A stretch of DNA of 6,843 nt. It comes from Patescibacteria group bacterium. GTDB lineage: Bacteria > Patescibacteriota > Minisyncoccia > Phycocordibacterales > SIBU01. Shown piece by piece: positions 1 through 4,795 of this stretch. The translations under genes were made by a program, and so were the position numbers. The stretch spans positions 1 to 6,843 of the forward strand of contig JAGWZX010000033.1 of NCBI GenBank assembly GCA_018968805.1, given 5' to 3'. The notes beneath the pieces were generated by a model. The model was not told where the DNA came from. It made no database searches and worked only from the letters and a program-made list of their open reading frames with translations. Positions within the stretch are counted from its first letter, which is position 1, and every line of letters begins with the position of its first letter.

Positions 1-1
1 G

Positions 2-745
2 GAGCGTTCTTATGAGATTGTTTCCAAAGCGCGCAATGCCCTGATCTATCCGGCGTTCGTGTTGGTGGCGTTCATAGCCGTAATGGTCTTAATGATGACC
101 GTGGTTATTCCGCACTTGAGTGATATTCTGCTCCAATCCGGCCAACAGCTGCCGATTTATACCCAGATTGTTATCGGCACCTCAAACTTTTTTGTCCACT
201 ATGGAATTTTTCTTCTGATTATCTTGGTCATCGGCGGTTTCTTTTTCTGGCGCTGGGGCAGGACTCCGAAGGGCGCTTATGCCATAGATAACGTCAAGCT
301 AAAGGCTCCATTTTTCGGCAACCTTTACACTAAACTTTACATTTCGCGCATTGCCGACAACATGACCACGCTTCTGTCCGCCGCCATTCCCATCGTCAAG
401 ACCTTGGAAATCACTTCGGCCGTTGTCGGCAACAGCGTCTATAAAGCAATCCTTGAAGATGTCATATCCGATGTTAAAAGCGGTACGGCTGTTTCCGAAT
501 CCATGGGCAAACACGGGGAAATTCCGAGTATCATGGTGCAAATGATTAAAGTCGGCGAAGAGACGGGGGAACTGGGTACGATCTTGAAGACTTTGGCGCG
601 TTTTTATGCCCGCGAGGTAAATTCGGCCGTGGACACGCTTATCGGCTTGATTGAACCCGCTTTGGTTATCGCGCTCGGCCTCGGTGTCGGTTTCCTTCTG
701 GCTTCAATCCTTATTCCGATTTATAACTATACGGGCGGACAGTGA
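2..745 (+). CDS. pilC: Type IV pilus assembly platform protein PilC (GspF family), C-terminal part
   Basis: Inner-membrane platform protein of the type IV pilus, which couples the cytoplasmic motor ATPases to pilin extraction and assembly. The frame is open from base 2 without a start, so the gene begins upstream; 247 codons are visible of a family usually about 350-400 residues. Three hydrophobic segments fit the T2SSF topology: one near the left edge (from ALIYPAFVLV), one around FVHYGIFLLI, and a C-terminal one from LIGLIEPALV to the end. The second cytoplasmic domain carries the family signature MIKVGEETGELGTIL followed by LARFYAREV, and the protein ends with the usual EPALVIALG...PIYNY pattern. 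The stop is TGA at 743-745. The gene for the motor ATPase is probably just upstream (inference). The assignment to PilC rather than GspF rests on the pilin neighbours. Confidence 0.93.
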   Translation, partial: ERSYEIVSKARNALIYPAFVLVAFIAVMVLMMTVVIPHLSDILLQSGQQLPIYTQIVIGTSNFFVHYGIFLLIILVIGGFFFWRWGRTPKGAYAIDNVKLKAPFFGNLYTKLYISRIADNMTTLLSAAIPIVKTLEITSAVVGNSVYKAILEDVISDVKSGTAVSESMGKHGEIPSIMVQMIKVGEETGELGTILKTLARFYAREVNSAVDTLIGLIEPALVIALGLGVGFLLASILIPIYNYTGGQ

Positions 746-781
746 TTGTTATCCACAGCCATTTTCCAGAATGCTTGCGGC

Positions 782-812
782 GGCGTTATAATATATGCCG
801 TGATATAACGCC
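782..812 (+). promoter_or_regulatory. Hairpin with embedded -10-like motifs upstream of pilin 1
   Basis: A perfect 9-bp inverted repeat, GGCGTTATA (782-790) and TATAACGCC (804-812), encloses a 13-nt loop. TATAAT lies at 787-792, with a weak -35 candidate TTTCCA at 763-768 (18-nt spacer). A second extended -10 candidate, TGATATAAC, lies at 801-809. Either could start the pilin 1 transcript, leaving a leader of about 60-75 nt; alternatively the hairpin could end the pilC transcript. The 812-874 leader is A/T-rich, holds a second dyad at 836-853 (AATTTTAT / ATAAAATT), and has no Shine-Dalgarno sequence before the ATG at 875. Which element is the real promoter cannot be decided from sequence. Confidence 0.4.
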
Positions 813-874
813 CTTTAAGTGGCACACGGTCGAACAATTTTATTTATAAAATTATTAGCTAAATTATCAAAATA

Positions 875-1234
875 ATGAAAAACTCTAAAGGTTTTACCCT
901 CATTGAACTTTTGGTTGTCATCGCTATCATCGGTATTTTGGCTTCGGTGGTGTTGGCTTCTCTGTCTGGCGCGCGACAGAAAGCTTTGGATGCCGGTTTC
1001 AAATCGGAAGTAACAAGTCAGCAAGCGGCTTTAACTAGTTCATGCAGTACAATTGACCCACCAGTTCCCGGTGCCGCTGGTAAATATGCTCAGGCAGGTG
1101 TGGTCACCGCACATTCGTGTGGTACAACCGGAGCGGGTACATTTACAGTTACTTTTGCTCCCGTTGCTGGTTACGGCGGTAGTTGTACAGGTGGCACTGT
1201 AACCGACAGTTCCGTGACTTTTGCCGGGTGTTAA
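875..1234 (+). CDS. Type IV pilin-like protein (pilin 1)
   Basis: A small pilin of 119 residues. It has a six-residue basic leader (MKNSKG), then [20 protein letters not shown], the classic class III signal. PilD should cut between Gly6 and Phe7 and N-methylate Phe; Glu at mature position 5 is present. The hydrophobic helix continues through [14 protein letters not shown], and the globular domain is only about 75 residues, rich in Gly, Thr and Ser, with four cysteines that could form two disulfides. The N-terminus closely matches that of pilin 2 downstream, but the globular domains differ. It has its own upstream region and a strong hairpin after it, so it is probably transcribed separately. 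It may be a fibre subunit or a minor pilin; sequence alone does not decide. No Shine-Dalgarno precedes the start, which is chosen because the leader would otherwise be lost. Confidence 0.9.
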   Translation: MKNSKGFTLIELLVVIAIIGILASVVLASLSGARQKALDAGFKSEVTSQQAALTSSCSTIDPPVPGAAGKYAQAGVVTAHSCGTTGAGTFTVTFAPVAGYGGSCTGGTVTDSSVTFAGC

Positions 1235-1242
1235 TAAGGGCG

Positions 1243-1263
1243 TAGCAAGGCAATGCCTTGATA
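1243..1263. repeat. Degenerate REP palindrome, copy 1
   Basis: This 21-nt stretch matches the three exact REP copies downstream at 19 of 21 positions, in the same orientation as 1325-1345. The core is itself a perfect palindrome, CAAGGCA-A-TGCCTTG at 1246-1260. Its last three bases are the first bases of the adjacent terminator-like hairpin. The two differences (third and twelfth bases) suggest an older, decaying copy. Confidence 0.75.
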
Positions 1264-1296
1264 AAGCAGATCCGACATCAGTCGGGTCTGCTTTAT
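1261..1296 (+). terminator. Strong hairpin, probable terminator of pilin 1
   Basis: A 16-bp stem (one G-T pair) pairs 1261-1276 with 1281-1296 around the tetraloop ATCA. The base of the stem is AAAGCAGA on the left and TCTGCTTT on the right, so the right arm ends in a short T run, as in symmetric bidirectional terminators. There is no long T tract afterwards. It lies 26 nt after the pilin 1 stop and before the transposase promoter, so insulating the two units is its likely role. Confidence 0.65.
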
Positions 1297-1320
1297 GTAA
1301 TCCTATCCCCACTCTCTAAA

Positions 1321-1349
1321 TTGTTATCAAGGCAAGGCCTTGATATAAT
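1321..1349 (+). promoter_or_regulatory. Transposase promoter with a REP filling its spacer
   Basis: TTGTTA (1321-1326) and TATAAT (1344-1349) are separated by exactly 17 nt, and TGA directly before the -10 makes it an extended -10. The REP at 1325-1345 overlaps the end of the -35, all of the spacer and the first two bases of the -10. The ATG at 1356 lies 6 nt after the -10, where transcription should start, so the mRNA is probably leaderless. If the transposase binds REP DNA, as RAYT proteins do, it could block its own promoter (inference). Confidence 0.65.
1325..1345. repeat. REP palindrome, copy 2 (left flank of transposase)
   Basis: Perfect 9-nt arms TATCAAGGC (1325-1333) and GCCTTGATA (1337-1345) enclose the asymmetric loop AAG, which defines the orientation. 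It is identical over 21 nt to copy 4 at 2020-2040, and the match continues for TAA, giving 24 identical nucleotides on both sides of the transposase. Confidence 0.93.
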
Positions 1350-1355
1350 TTATCT

Positions 1356-2048
1356 ATGTCGTCTAGAAACATAGAATTCGGGATAGGGGAATATTATCAT
1401 GTTTTTAATCGCGGAACGGACAAACGGAAAATTTTCCTTGATAAAGGCGACCACGAACGTTTCGTTAAACTTCTCTACTCTGCCAACAGTGTCACCCCGG
1501 TTCATTTGAGTAACTATCAAGGCCTTGCCTTGATAGAAATTCCGAAAGGGGATCCGGTTGTTGATGTTGGGGCCTGGTGTTTGATGCCAAATCATTTTCA
1601 CTTGCTTGTCAGAGAAAAACAAGAAGATGGCCTAAGCCAGTATATGCACAAATTACTTACCGGCTATTCCATGTATTTCAACACAAAATATCGCAGAAAG
1701 GGCGCTTTGTTCGAGGGTCCTTTTGGCGCTAAACATTTGGATACCGATGAATATCTCAAATATCAGTATGCCTATGTCCATCTCAATCCGATTGGCATTA
1801 TTGATTCAAGTTGGAAAGAAAAGAAAATCAAAGATAAAGCCGCAGCGAAAAAATTTATTACTTCCTATGCTTACTCAAGTCTGCAGGACTACCTCGGATG
1901 CCAGAGAAATGAGCGGGCGATTATCAATTCAAAAACTTTTCCCGATTATTTTTCTTCATTCACTGATTTTTCAGATATGTTAAAAGAGTGGCTGGATTTT
2001 GAAAGTATTTATCCCGAAATATCAAGGCAAGGCCTTGATATAACTTGA
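1356..2048 (+). CDS. REP-associated tyrosine transposase (RAYT, Y1_Tnp/IS200-like)
   Basis: A 230-residue HUH endonuclease of the Y1 transposase superfamily. It is predicted to nick and join single-stranded DNA at REP hairpins through a 5'-phosphotyrosine link. The N-terminal strand is YYHVFNRG (13-20). The metal-binding HUH motif is MPNHFHLLV with His80 and His82. The catalytic tyrosine is probably Tyr107 in GYSMYFNTKY, with Tyr104 as an alternative. GALFEG and YAYVHLNP follow as in relatives. Two oddities stand out: codons 54-60 (YQGLALI) are exactly an inverted REP, and the last residues (from Ser223) and the stop come from the right-hand REP and its tandem duplication. Gly replaces the Lys usually seen in the FKA and NPxK segments (Gly124, Gly147), so full activity is uncertain. 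There is no Shine-Dalgarno; the ATG coincides with the predicted transcription start. Confidence 0.9.
   Translation: MSSRNIEFGIGEYYHVFNRGTDKRKIFLDKGDHERFVKLLYSANSVTPVHLSNYQGLALIEIPKGDPVVDVGAWCLMPNHFHLLVREKQEDGLSQYMHKLLTGYSMYFNTKYRRKGALFEGPFGAKHLDTDEYLKYQYAYVHLNPIGIIDSSWKEKKIKDKAAAKKFITSYAYSSLQDYLGCQRNERAIINSKTFPDYFSSFTDFSDMLKEWLDFESIYPEISRQGLDIT
1515..1535. repeat. REP palindrome, copy 3, inside the transposase gene
   Basis: Arms TATCAAGGC (1515-1523) and GCCTTGATA (1527-1535) enclose loop CTT, so this is the exact reverse complement of copies 2 and 4. It starts on the first base of codon 54 and spans seven whole codons, read Tyr-Gln-Gly-Leu-Ala-Leu-Ile. It lies between the N-terminal region and the HUH strand, a stretch that varies among relatives. 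The transcript would carry a 9-bp hairpin here. Confidence 0.95.
2020..2040. repeat. REP palindrome, copy 4 (right flank of transposase)
   Basis: Identical in sequence and orientation to the copy at 1325-1345. It overlaps the 3' end of the transposase frame, where it is read in a different frame from the internal copy and encodes SRQGLD. Its right arm plus TAAC forms another extended -10-like string, TGATATAAC (2036-2044), pointing toward pilin 2. Confidence 0.93.
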
Positions 2049-2053
2049 TATAA
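2034..2053. repeat. 10-bp tandem duplication at the right REP end
   Basis: CTTGATATAA occurs twice in perfect tandem (2034-2043 and 2044-2053). The first unit is the REP arm end plus TAA; the second contains the transposase stop TGA at 2046-2048. It looks like slippage or an imprecise joining event at the REP boundary. Confidence 0.85.
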
Positions 2054-2058
2054 AAAAT

Positions 2059-2086
2059 GTGACTTCGGTTATCGCCGGTGTATAAT
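2059..2086 (+). promoter_or_regulatory. Predicted promoter of pilin 2
   Basis: GTGACT (2059-2064, four of six matches to the -35 consensus) is followed after 16 nt by a perfect TATAAT (2081-2086). The predicted start near 2093 gives a short A/T-rich leader of about 9 nt before the ATG at 2102, with no Shine-Dalgarno. The GTG at 2078 in the same frame lies upstream of the -10 and cannot be the start if this promoter is used. Confidence 0.65.
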
Positions 2087-2101
2087 GGCGAAATAAATAA
2101 A

Positions 2102-2509
2102 ATGAGGACACAAAAAGGATTTACGCTGATGGAACTTTTGGTAGTTATCGCTATTATCGGTATCTTGTCTTCAATCGTTCTTGCCAATCTGAACGGCTCG
2201 CGGCAGAGAGCCCGTGACGCCGCGCGGGTGGGAGACGTCAAAAGCGTGCAACTGGCTCTGGAACTTTATTTTGACAATGCAGGAAATTATCCATCTGGCA
2301 CTATGTCTGGCAACCCCCCGGCCGGTCTCCAAAACGCGCTTGCTCCTACTTATATCGCAACCGTTCCGATTTTACCGCTTTCTTCCGACACGTATTCTTA
2401 TTCATCATCGGGCAATACTTATCAATTAAGCGTGCCGCTTGAGGTAAGCGGTTCTTACACCGGAACGTGCGGTAACGCCAGCAACTACTGCGTAACCCCG
2501 AATCAGTGA
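2102..2509 (+). CDS. Type IV pilin (pilin 2, candidate major subunit)
   Basis: A 135-residue type IV pilin. The leader is MRTQKG, followed by [20 protein letters not shown]; cleavage is expected after Gly6, and Glu at mature position 5 is present. After the membrane helix comes the typical amphipathic part (SRQRARDAARVGDVKSVQLAL), then LYFDNAGNYPSG, and a C-terminal YSYSSSGNTYQLSVPLE stretch like that of common major pilins. Two cysteines near the end (GTC and NYC) could close a C-terminal disulfide loop. A strong promoter of its own supports a high-expression subunit (inference). The start is the ATG at 2102, since the upstream in-frame GTG precedes the -10 and would give an unusual leader. 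The stop is TGA at 2507-2509, 46 nt before pilD, with no terminator visible between them. Confidence 0.92.
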   Translation: MRTQKGFTLMELLVVIAIIGILSSIVLANLNGSRQRARDAARVGDVKSVQLALELYFDNAGNYPSGTMSGNPPAGLQNALAPTYIATVPILPLSSDTYSYSSSGNTYQLSVPLEVSGSYTGTCGNASNYCVTPNQ

Positions 2510-2540
2510 TAAGGTTAGGGGATAGAATGTCTGGCGGTTT

Positions 2541-2549
2541 TGGTATAAT
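2541..2549 (+). promoter_or_regulatory. Extended -10 promoter of pilD, predicted leaderless start
   Basis: TGGTATAAT is a full extended -10 (TGn plus consensus hexamer). The pilD ATG starts 6 nt after the hexamer, where transcription is expected to begin; this spacing is identical to that at the transposase. No good -35 is visible, which extended -10 promoters tolerate. It probably drives pilD and the pseudopilin genes behind it. Confidence 0.6.
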
Positions 2550-2555
2550 GCCCGA

Positions 2556-3419
2556 ATGGAACTTTTGTTGGGCGTTTTCTTTTTCATACTCGGCGCGATA
2601 GTCGGCAGTTTTCTTAATGTTGTTATACTCCGTTATCATACCGGCAAAACTCTCCTCGGCAGATCTCATTGTTCCTCCTGCGGCAGGGTAATTGCCTGGC
2701 ACGATCTCATTCCAATTCTGAGTTTTTTCCTCTTGCGCGGCCGCTGCCGTTTTTGCAAAAGCAAACTTTCGGTTCAGTATCCGCTCGTGGAAATGGCTAC
2801 AGCGCTCCTGTTTTTGGGCGTTTTTCTGCGCTATTCCGCTTTGTTTTCGTCTCCGTATCCGCTACCCGCCGCCTACTATCTGATTTTTCTTATTGACCTG
2901 CTCTCATTCTGTCTTCTGGTTGTCATTACCGCCTACGATTTGAAGCACAAAATTATCCCCAATCTCATCGTTTATCTATTCGTTTCTATTTCTTTCATCC
3001 GCACCATTATGCTCACCCCGACTGCCAACCTGATACATTTTTCAGGCCTAGTTCACCTTCTCGACGGGCCGTTGGTCGCGTTGCCGCTATTCCTCTTGTG
3101 GCTTTTTTCGCGCGGCCGCTGGATCGGCCTTGGCGACGCCAAATTGTCTCTCGGTATCGGTTGGTTTCTCACGCTTTTGCCGGCGGTTTCGGCTGAAGTC
3201 ATCGGTTTTTGGATCGGCGCGATCGTCGGCCTCCTCTTGATCGCCGTGTCAAAATTGGAGCATACGCCTCTTGCGAGGCGTTTGTTTTCGCGTTGGCGTT
3301 TATCGCCGGTAACTCTGAAAAGCGAAATGCCGCTCGCGCCGTTTCTAATCATCGGTCTCGCGCTTGTTTATTTTTTGGGATTTGATGTCACCGGTTTCGC
3401 TGTCATGTTCACCACGTGA
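2556..3419 (+). CDS. pilD: Prepilin peptidase / N-methyltransferase PilD (A24 family)
   Basis: A membrane aspartyl protease that removes the leader of prepilins after Gly (or Ala) and methylates the new N-terminal Phe. It is full length at 287 residues. The N-terminal GAIVGSFLNVVILR segment starts the cytoplasmic domain, which holds two zinc-type pairs, Cys39/Cys42 and Cys64/Cys67. The catalytic aspartates are Asp128 in AYDLKHKIIPN and Asp194 in GLGDAKL. Several hydrophobic helices follow, and the family's C-terminal EMPLAPFL is present. Its substrates are probably the two pilins upstream and the four pseudopilins downstream. An Arg-rich stretch (HTPLARRLFSRW) before EMPLAPFL is partly encoded by a small palindrome (3264-3281). 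The ATG at 2556 lies at the predicted transcription start. Confidence 0.96.
   Translation: MELLLGVFFFILGAIVGSFLNVVILRYHTGKTLLGRSHCSSCGRVIAWHDLIPILSFFLLRGRCRFCKSKLSVQYPLVEMATALLFLGVFLRYSALFSSPYPLPAAYYLIFLIDLLSFCLLVVITAYDLKHKIIPNLIVYLFVSISFIRTIMLTPTANLIHFSGLVHLLDGPLVALPLFLLWLFSRGRWIGLGDAKLSLGIGWFLTLLPAVSAEVIGFWIGAIVGLLLIAVSKLEHTPLARRLFSRWRLSPVTLKSEMPLAPFLIIGLALVYFLGFDVTGFAVMFTT
3264..3281. repeat. Small palindrome inside pilD
   Basis: ACGCCTC and GAGGCGT form a perfect 7-bp stem around TTGC. It encodes the TPLARR part of an Arg-rich loop near the C-terminus of PilD. Only one copy is present here, so membership of a repeat family is a guess. Confidence 0.4.
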
Positions 3420-3421
3420 CA

Positions 3422-3449
3422 GTTTTAAGCTGTAGGCCTTAGGAAAACA
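3422..3449. repeat. Heptamer-periodic repeat between pilD and the FimT-like gene
   Basis: Four consecutive 7-nt units in one register, including GCTGTAG and GCCTTAG, fill most of the 36-nt gap before the ATG at 3456. They resemble the GCTTAAA consensus of the clearer arrays downstream. On its own this stretch would not be convincing; the shared register and position support it. AGGAAAAC is the only purine-rich stretch, and it is too far from the ATG to be a good Shine-Dalgarno. Confidence 0.5.
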
Positions 3450-3455
3450 AAAAAC

Positions 3456-4097
3456 ATGAAAAGAGAAAAAGAGAAAACCTGTCTTTCTCCGAAACCCGCA
3501 GCTTACGGCTTAAAGCTTAAAGCTACGCGCGGCTTCACTCTAATTGAGCTCATGGTTTCCATCGCCATTTTCGTCATTATTACGGCGGTTATCGTCATAA
3601 GCCAAAACCGTTTCGGCGGCAGTATCATGGTTACTAACTTGGCCTACGATGTGGCGCTTTCGGTGCGGCAGGCTCAAGTTTACGGCATGAGCGTGAAGCA
3701 GTCGCCCGTCGCTTGCACTGCCGGAGCCGTAACCTCAAAATTTCAATGTTCGTACGGAGTGCATTTCGGCCCGAGTGACCACTATATTTTATTTGCCGAT
3801 TTGAACGGCACCGGTTATGACACCTCCAATGATAACGGCACGAATTGCACCGGTCCGGAATGTCTCGATGTTTATCAGATCACCAAAGGCAATTACATCA
3901 GTGATTTTTGCATTGATTATTCCTGTAAAAGCAATAGCGGCATCAACCATCTTGACATTGTTTTTCACCGGCCGAACCCCGAACCCGCGCTCAACGGCCA
4001 AAATTCCGGCGTGGCTTCCATTACGGTTACTTCACCGCAAGGTATCAGCAAAACCGTGCTTATTTCCTCCGCGGCGGGGGAGATATCGGTGCGGTGA
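3456..4097 (+). CDS. FimT/GspH-like pseudopilin
   Basis: A 213-residue minor pseudopilin. The leader is unusually long at 26 residues and ends KLKATRG, followed by FTLIELMVSIAIFVIITAVI; cleavage is expected after Gly26, with Glu31 at mature position 5. Placement with FimT/GspH rests on the segment after the helix, VALSVRQAQVYGMSV, which is typical of that family. The soluble domain has six cysteines in three close pairs, suggesting disulfides; the only other cysteine is in the leader. It is first in a run of four pseudopilins matching the H-J-I-K tip set, which primes pilus assembly in better-known systems. About half of the leader is encoded by a 7-nt repeat array (3487-3528). No Shine-Dalgarno is evident; the ATG at 3456 is the plausible start for this frame. 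Confidence 0.87.
   Translation: MKREKEKTCLSPKPAAYGLKLKATRGFTLIELMVSIAIFVIITAVIVISQNRFGGSIMVTNLAYDVALSVRQAQVYGMSVKQSPVACTAGAVTSKFQCSYGVHFGPSDHYILFADLNGTGYDTSNDNGTNCTGPECLDVYQITKGNYISDFCIDYSCKSNSGINHLDIVFHRPNPEPALNGQNSGVASITVTSPQGISKTVLISSAAGEISVR
3487..3528. repeat. Heptamer array in the leader codons of the FimT-like gene
   Basis: Six consecutive 7-nt units lie in register. The clearest are GCTTACG (3501-3507) and GCTTAAA at 3508-3514 and again at 3515-3521. The units before them (CTCCGAA, ACCCGCA) recur at the equivalent place in the PilV-like gene, giving an identical 14-mer GAAACCCGCAGCTT at 3491-3504 and 4850-4863. Confidence 0.75.
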
Positions 4098-4099
4098 AA

Positions 4100-4128
4100 G
4101 CTGATAGTGGGTCAGCTTATAGCTTATA
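4100..4128. repeat. Heptamer repeat between the FimT-like and PilW-like genes
   Basis: GCTTATA is perfectly tandem at 4115-4121 and 4122-4128, with GCTGATA upstream at 4100-4106 and one 8-nt unit between. It fills most of the 39-nt gap before the ATG at 4137. No Shine-Dalgarno is seen. Confidence 0.65.
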
Positions 4129-4136
4129 GAAAAAAG

Positions 4137-4763
4137 ATGAAAATCAAAAACCGACTAAAATTTAATACATTTTCTCAAAAGCTAAAAACTAAAAGCTATA
4201 AGCTAAAAGCCATTTCTGGTTTTACCCTCATTGAAATGATCGTCTCCATCGCCCTTTTCAGTTTCGTGATGCTTGGCGTGACGGCGGTTTTAATGAACAT
4301 CATTGCCGCCGACCATAAGGCCGAAGGGCAGAAGGTCACAATTGACAATTTAAGCTTGACCATCGAAAGCATGGCGCGCAATTTGCGCACAGGATACAAC
4401 TATGCCCCTGATCCGGCGGGCAGTTCATGTTTCTCAACGGGTACGACCTATATTGATTTTACTGATCAGGACGGCAAAAGCGCCGCTTATTATCGGTCGG
4501 ACGCTAATGGCAATCCGTCCTCAGGAGGCCAATACATATACAAGTTAGATAACGGCATTGGCGCTATAATGACCGCGCCTGAAATTACCATCAACAATCT
4601 TTGTTTTTACATTGGCGGCGCTGGTTCCGGCCAACAGCCAAATGTTTTGGTGACGATAGACGGTTATACCAGCGCCAATACCGCGGCTGGGGCAAAACAA
4701 GCGACGAAGTCGGAGTTCAACATCGAGACTTTCGTGTCGCAAAGACAGCTGAATATCCATTAA
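4137..4763 (+). CDS. PilW/GspJ-like pseudopilin
   Basis: A 208-residue minor pseudopilin with a 28-residue leader ending KLKAISG, then FTLIEMIVSIALFSFVMLGV. Cleavage is expected after Gly28, and Glu33 is mature position 5. The region after the helix, LSLTIESMARNLRTGYNY, resembles the long amphipathic helix of PilW/GspJ-type proteins. The soluble domain is of moderate size with two cysteines. The assignment to J rather than another minor pilin rests on this segment and gene order, so it is tentative. The start used is the ATG at 4137; a GTG in frame at 4107 would add ten residues encoded by the intergenic heptamer repeat and is less likely. Leader codons 13-24 fall in another heptamer array. 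Confidence 0.82.
   Translation: MKIKNRLKFNTFSQKLKTKSYKLKAISGFTLIEMIVSIALFSFVMLGVTAVLMNIIAADHKAEGQKVTIDNLSLTIESMARNLRTGYNYAPDPAGSSCFSTGTTYIDFTDQDGKSAAYYRSDANGNPSSGGQYIYKLDNGIGAIMTAPEITINNLCFYIGGAGSGQQPNVLVTIDGYTSANTAAGAKQATKSEFNIETFVSQRQLNIH
4174..4208. repeat. Heptamer array in the leader codons of the PilW-like gene
   Basis: Five 7-nt units in register: CTCAAAA, then GCTAAAA (4181-4187), ACTAAAA, GCTATAA and a second GCTAAAA (4202-4208). They are translated as overlapping KLK motifs (QKLKTKSYKLKA). This variant has T replaced by A in the fourth position relative to arrays elsewhere. Confidence 0.75.
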
Positions 4764-4767
4764 GAAA

Positions 4768-4795
4768 GCTTAAGGTCGTAAGTCGCAAGTAAAAT
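4768..4795. repeat. Heptamer repeat between the PilW-like and PilV-like genes
   Basis: Four units in register: GCTTAAG, GTCGTAA, GTCGCAA and GTAAAAT. The last unit overlaps the ATG at 4794. It occupies almost the whole 30-nt gap and leaves no room for a normal Shine-Dalgarno. Confidence 0.6.

Larger units (their letters stand above)
1325..2053 (+). mobile_element. REP-RAYT unit (domesticated or mobile Y1 transposase with its REPs)
   Basis: A single-strand-type (HUH/Y1) transposase gene is bounded by two identical REP palindromes in direct orientation, with a third inverted copy inside the gene. This is the known layout of REP-associated tyrosine transposases, which are usually single-copy and process REP hairpins. 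There is no accessory tnpB. Flanking target duplications are not expected for this family and none was seen. The unit separates two pilin genes and appears inserted into a pilus cluster, but it carries its own promoter and follows a terminator, so it need not disrupt pilus expression. Confidence 0.75.

Noticed and set aside
749..757. TTATCCACA, a perfect DnaA-box sequence, after pilC
   Set aside because: A single box with no cluster, no A/T-rich unwinding region of the right kind and no replication genes nearby; one match in a window of this size is not very surprising.
1040..1312. Minus-strand open frames such as this one across pilin 1
   Set aside because: No family likeness, opposite to well-supported genes, and this one crosses the terminator hairpin; shadows of the + strand genes.
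1243..2040. Four palindromic repeats that might suggest a CRISPR array
   Set aside because: Spacing is irregular (about 60, 170 and 480 nt), one copy is inverted and one is within a gene, and there are no cas genes; REP elements explain them.
2078..2101. GTG-initiated longer form of pilin 2
   Set aside because: The GTG precedes the TATAAT hexamer and the extra residues do not resemble a prepilin leader; ATG at 2102 gives the standard six-residue leader.
4107..4136. GTG-initiated longer form of the PilW-like protein
   Set aside because: The added codons are the intergenic heptamer repeat, and the ATG at 4137 already gives a long leader.
4563..4568. TATAAT inside the PilW-like gene
   Set aside because: No -35 and no gene start follows at a sensible distance.
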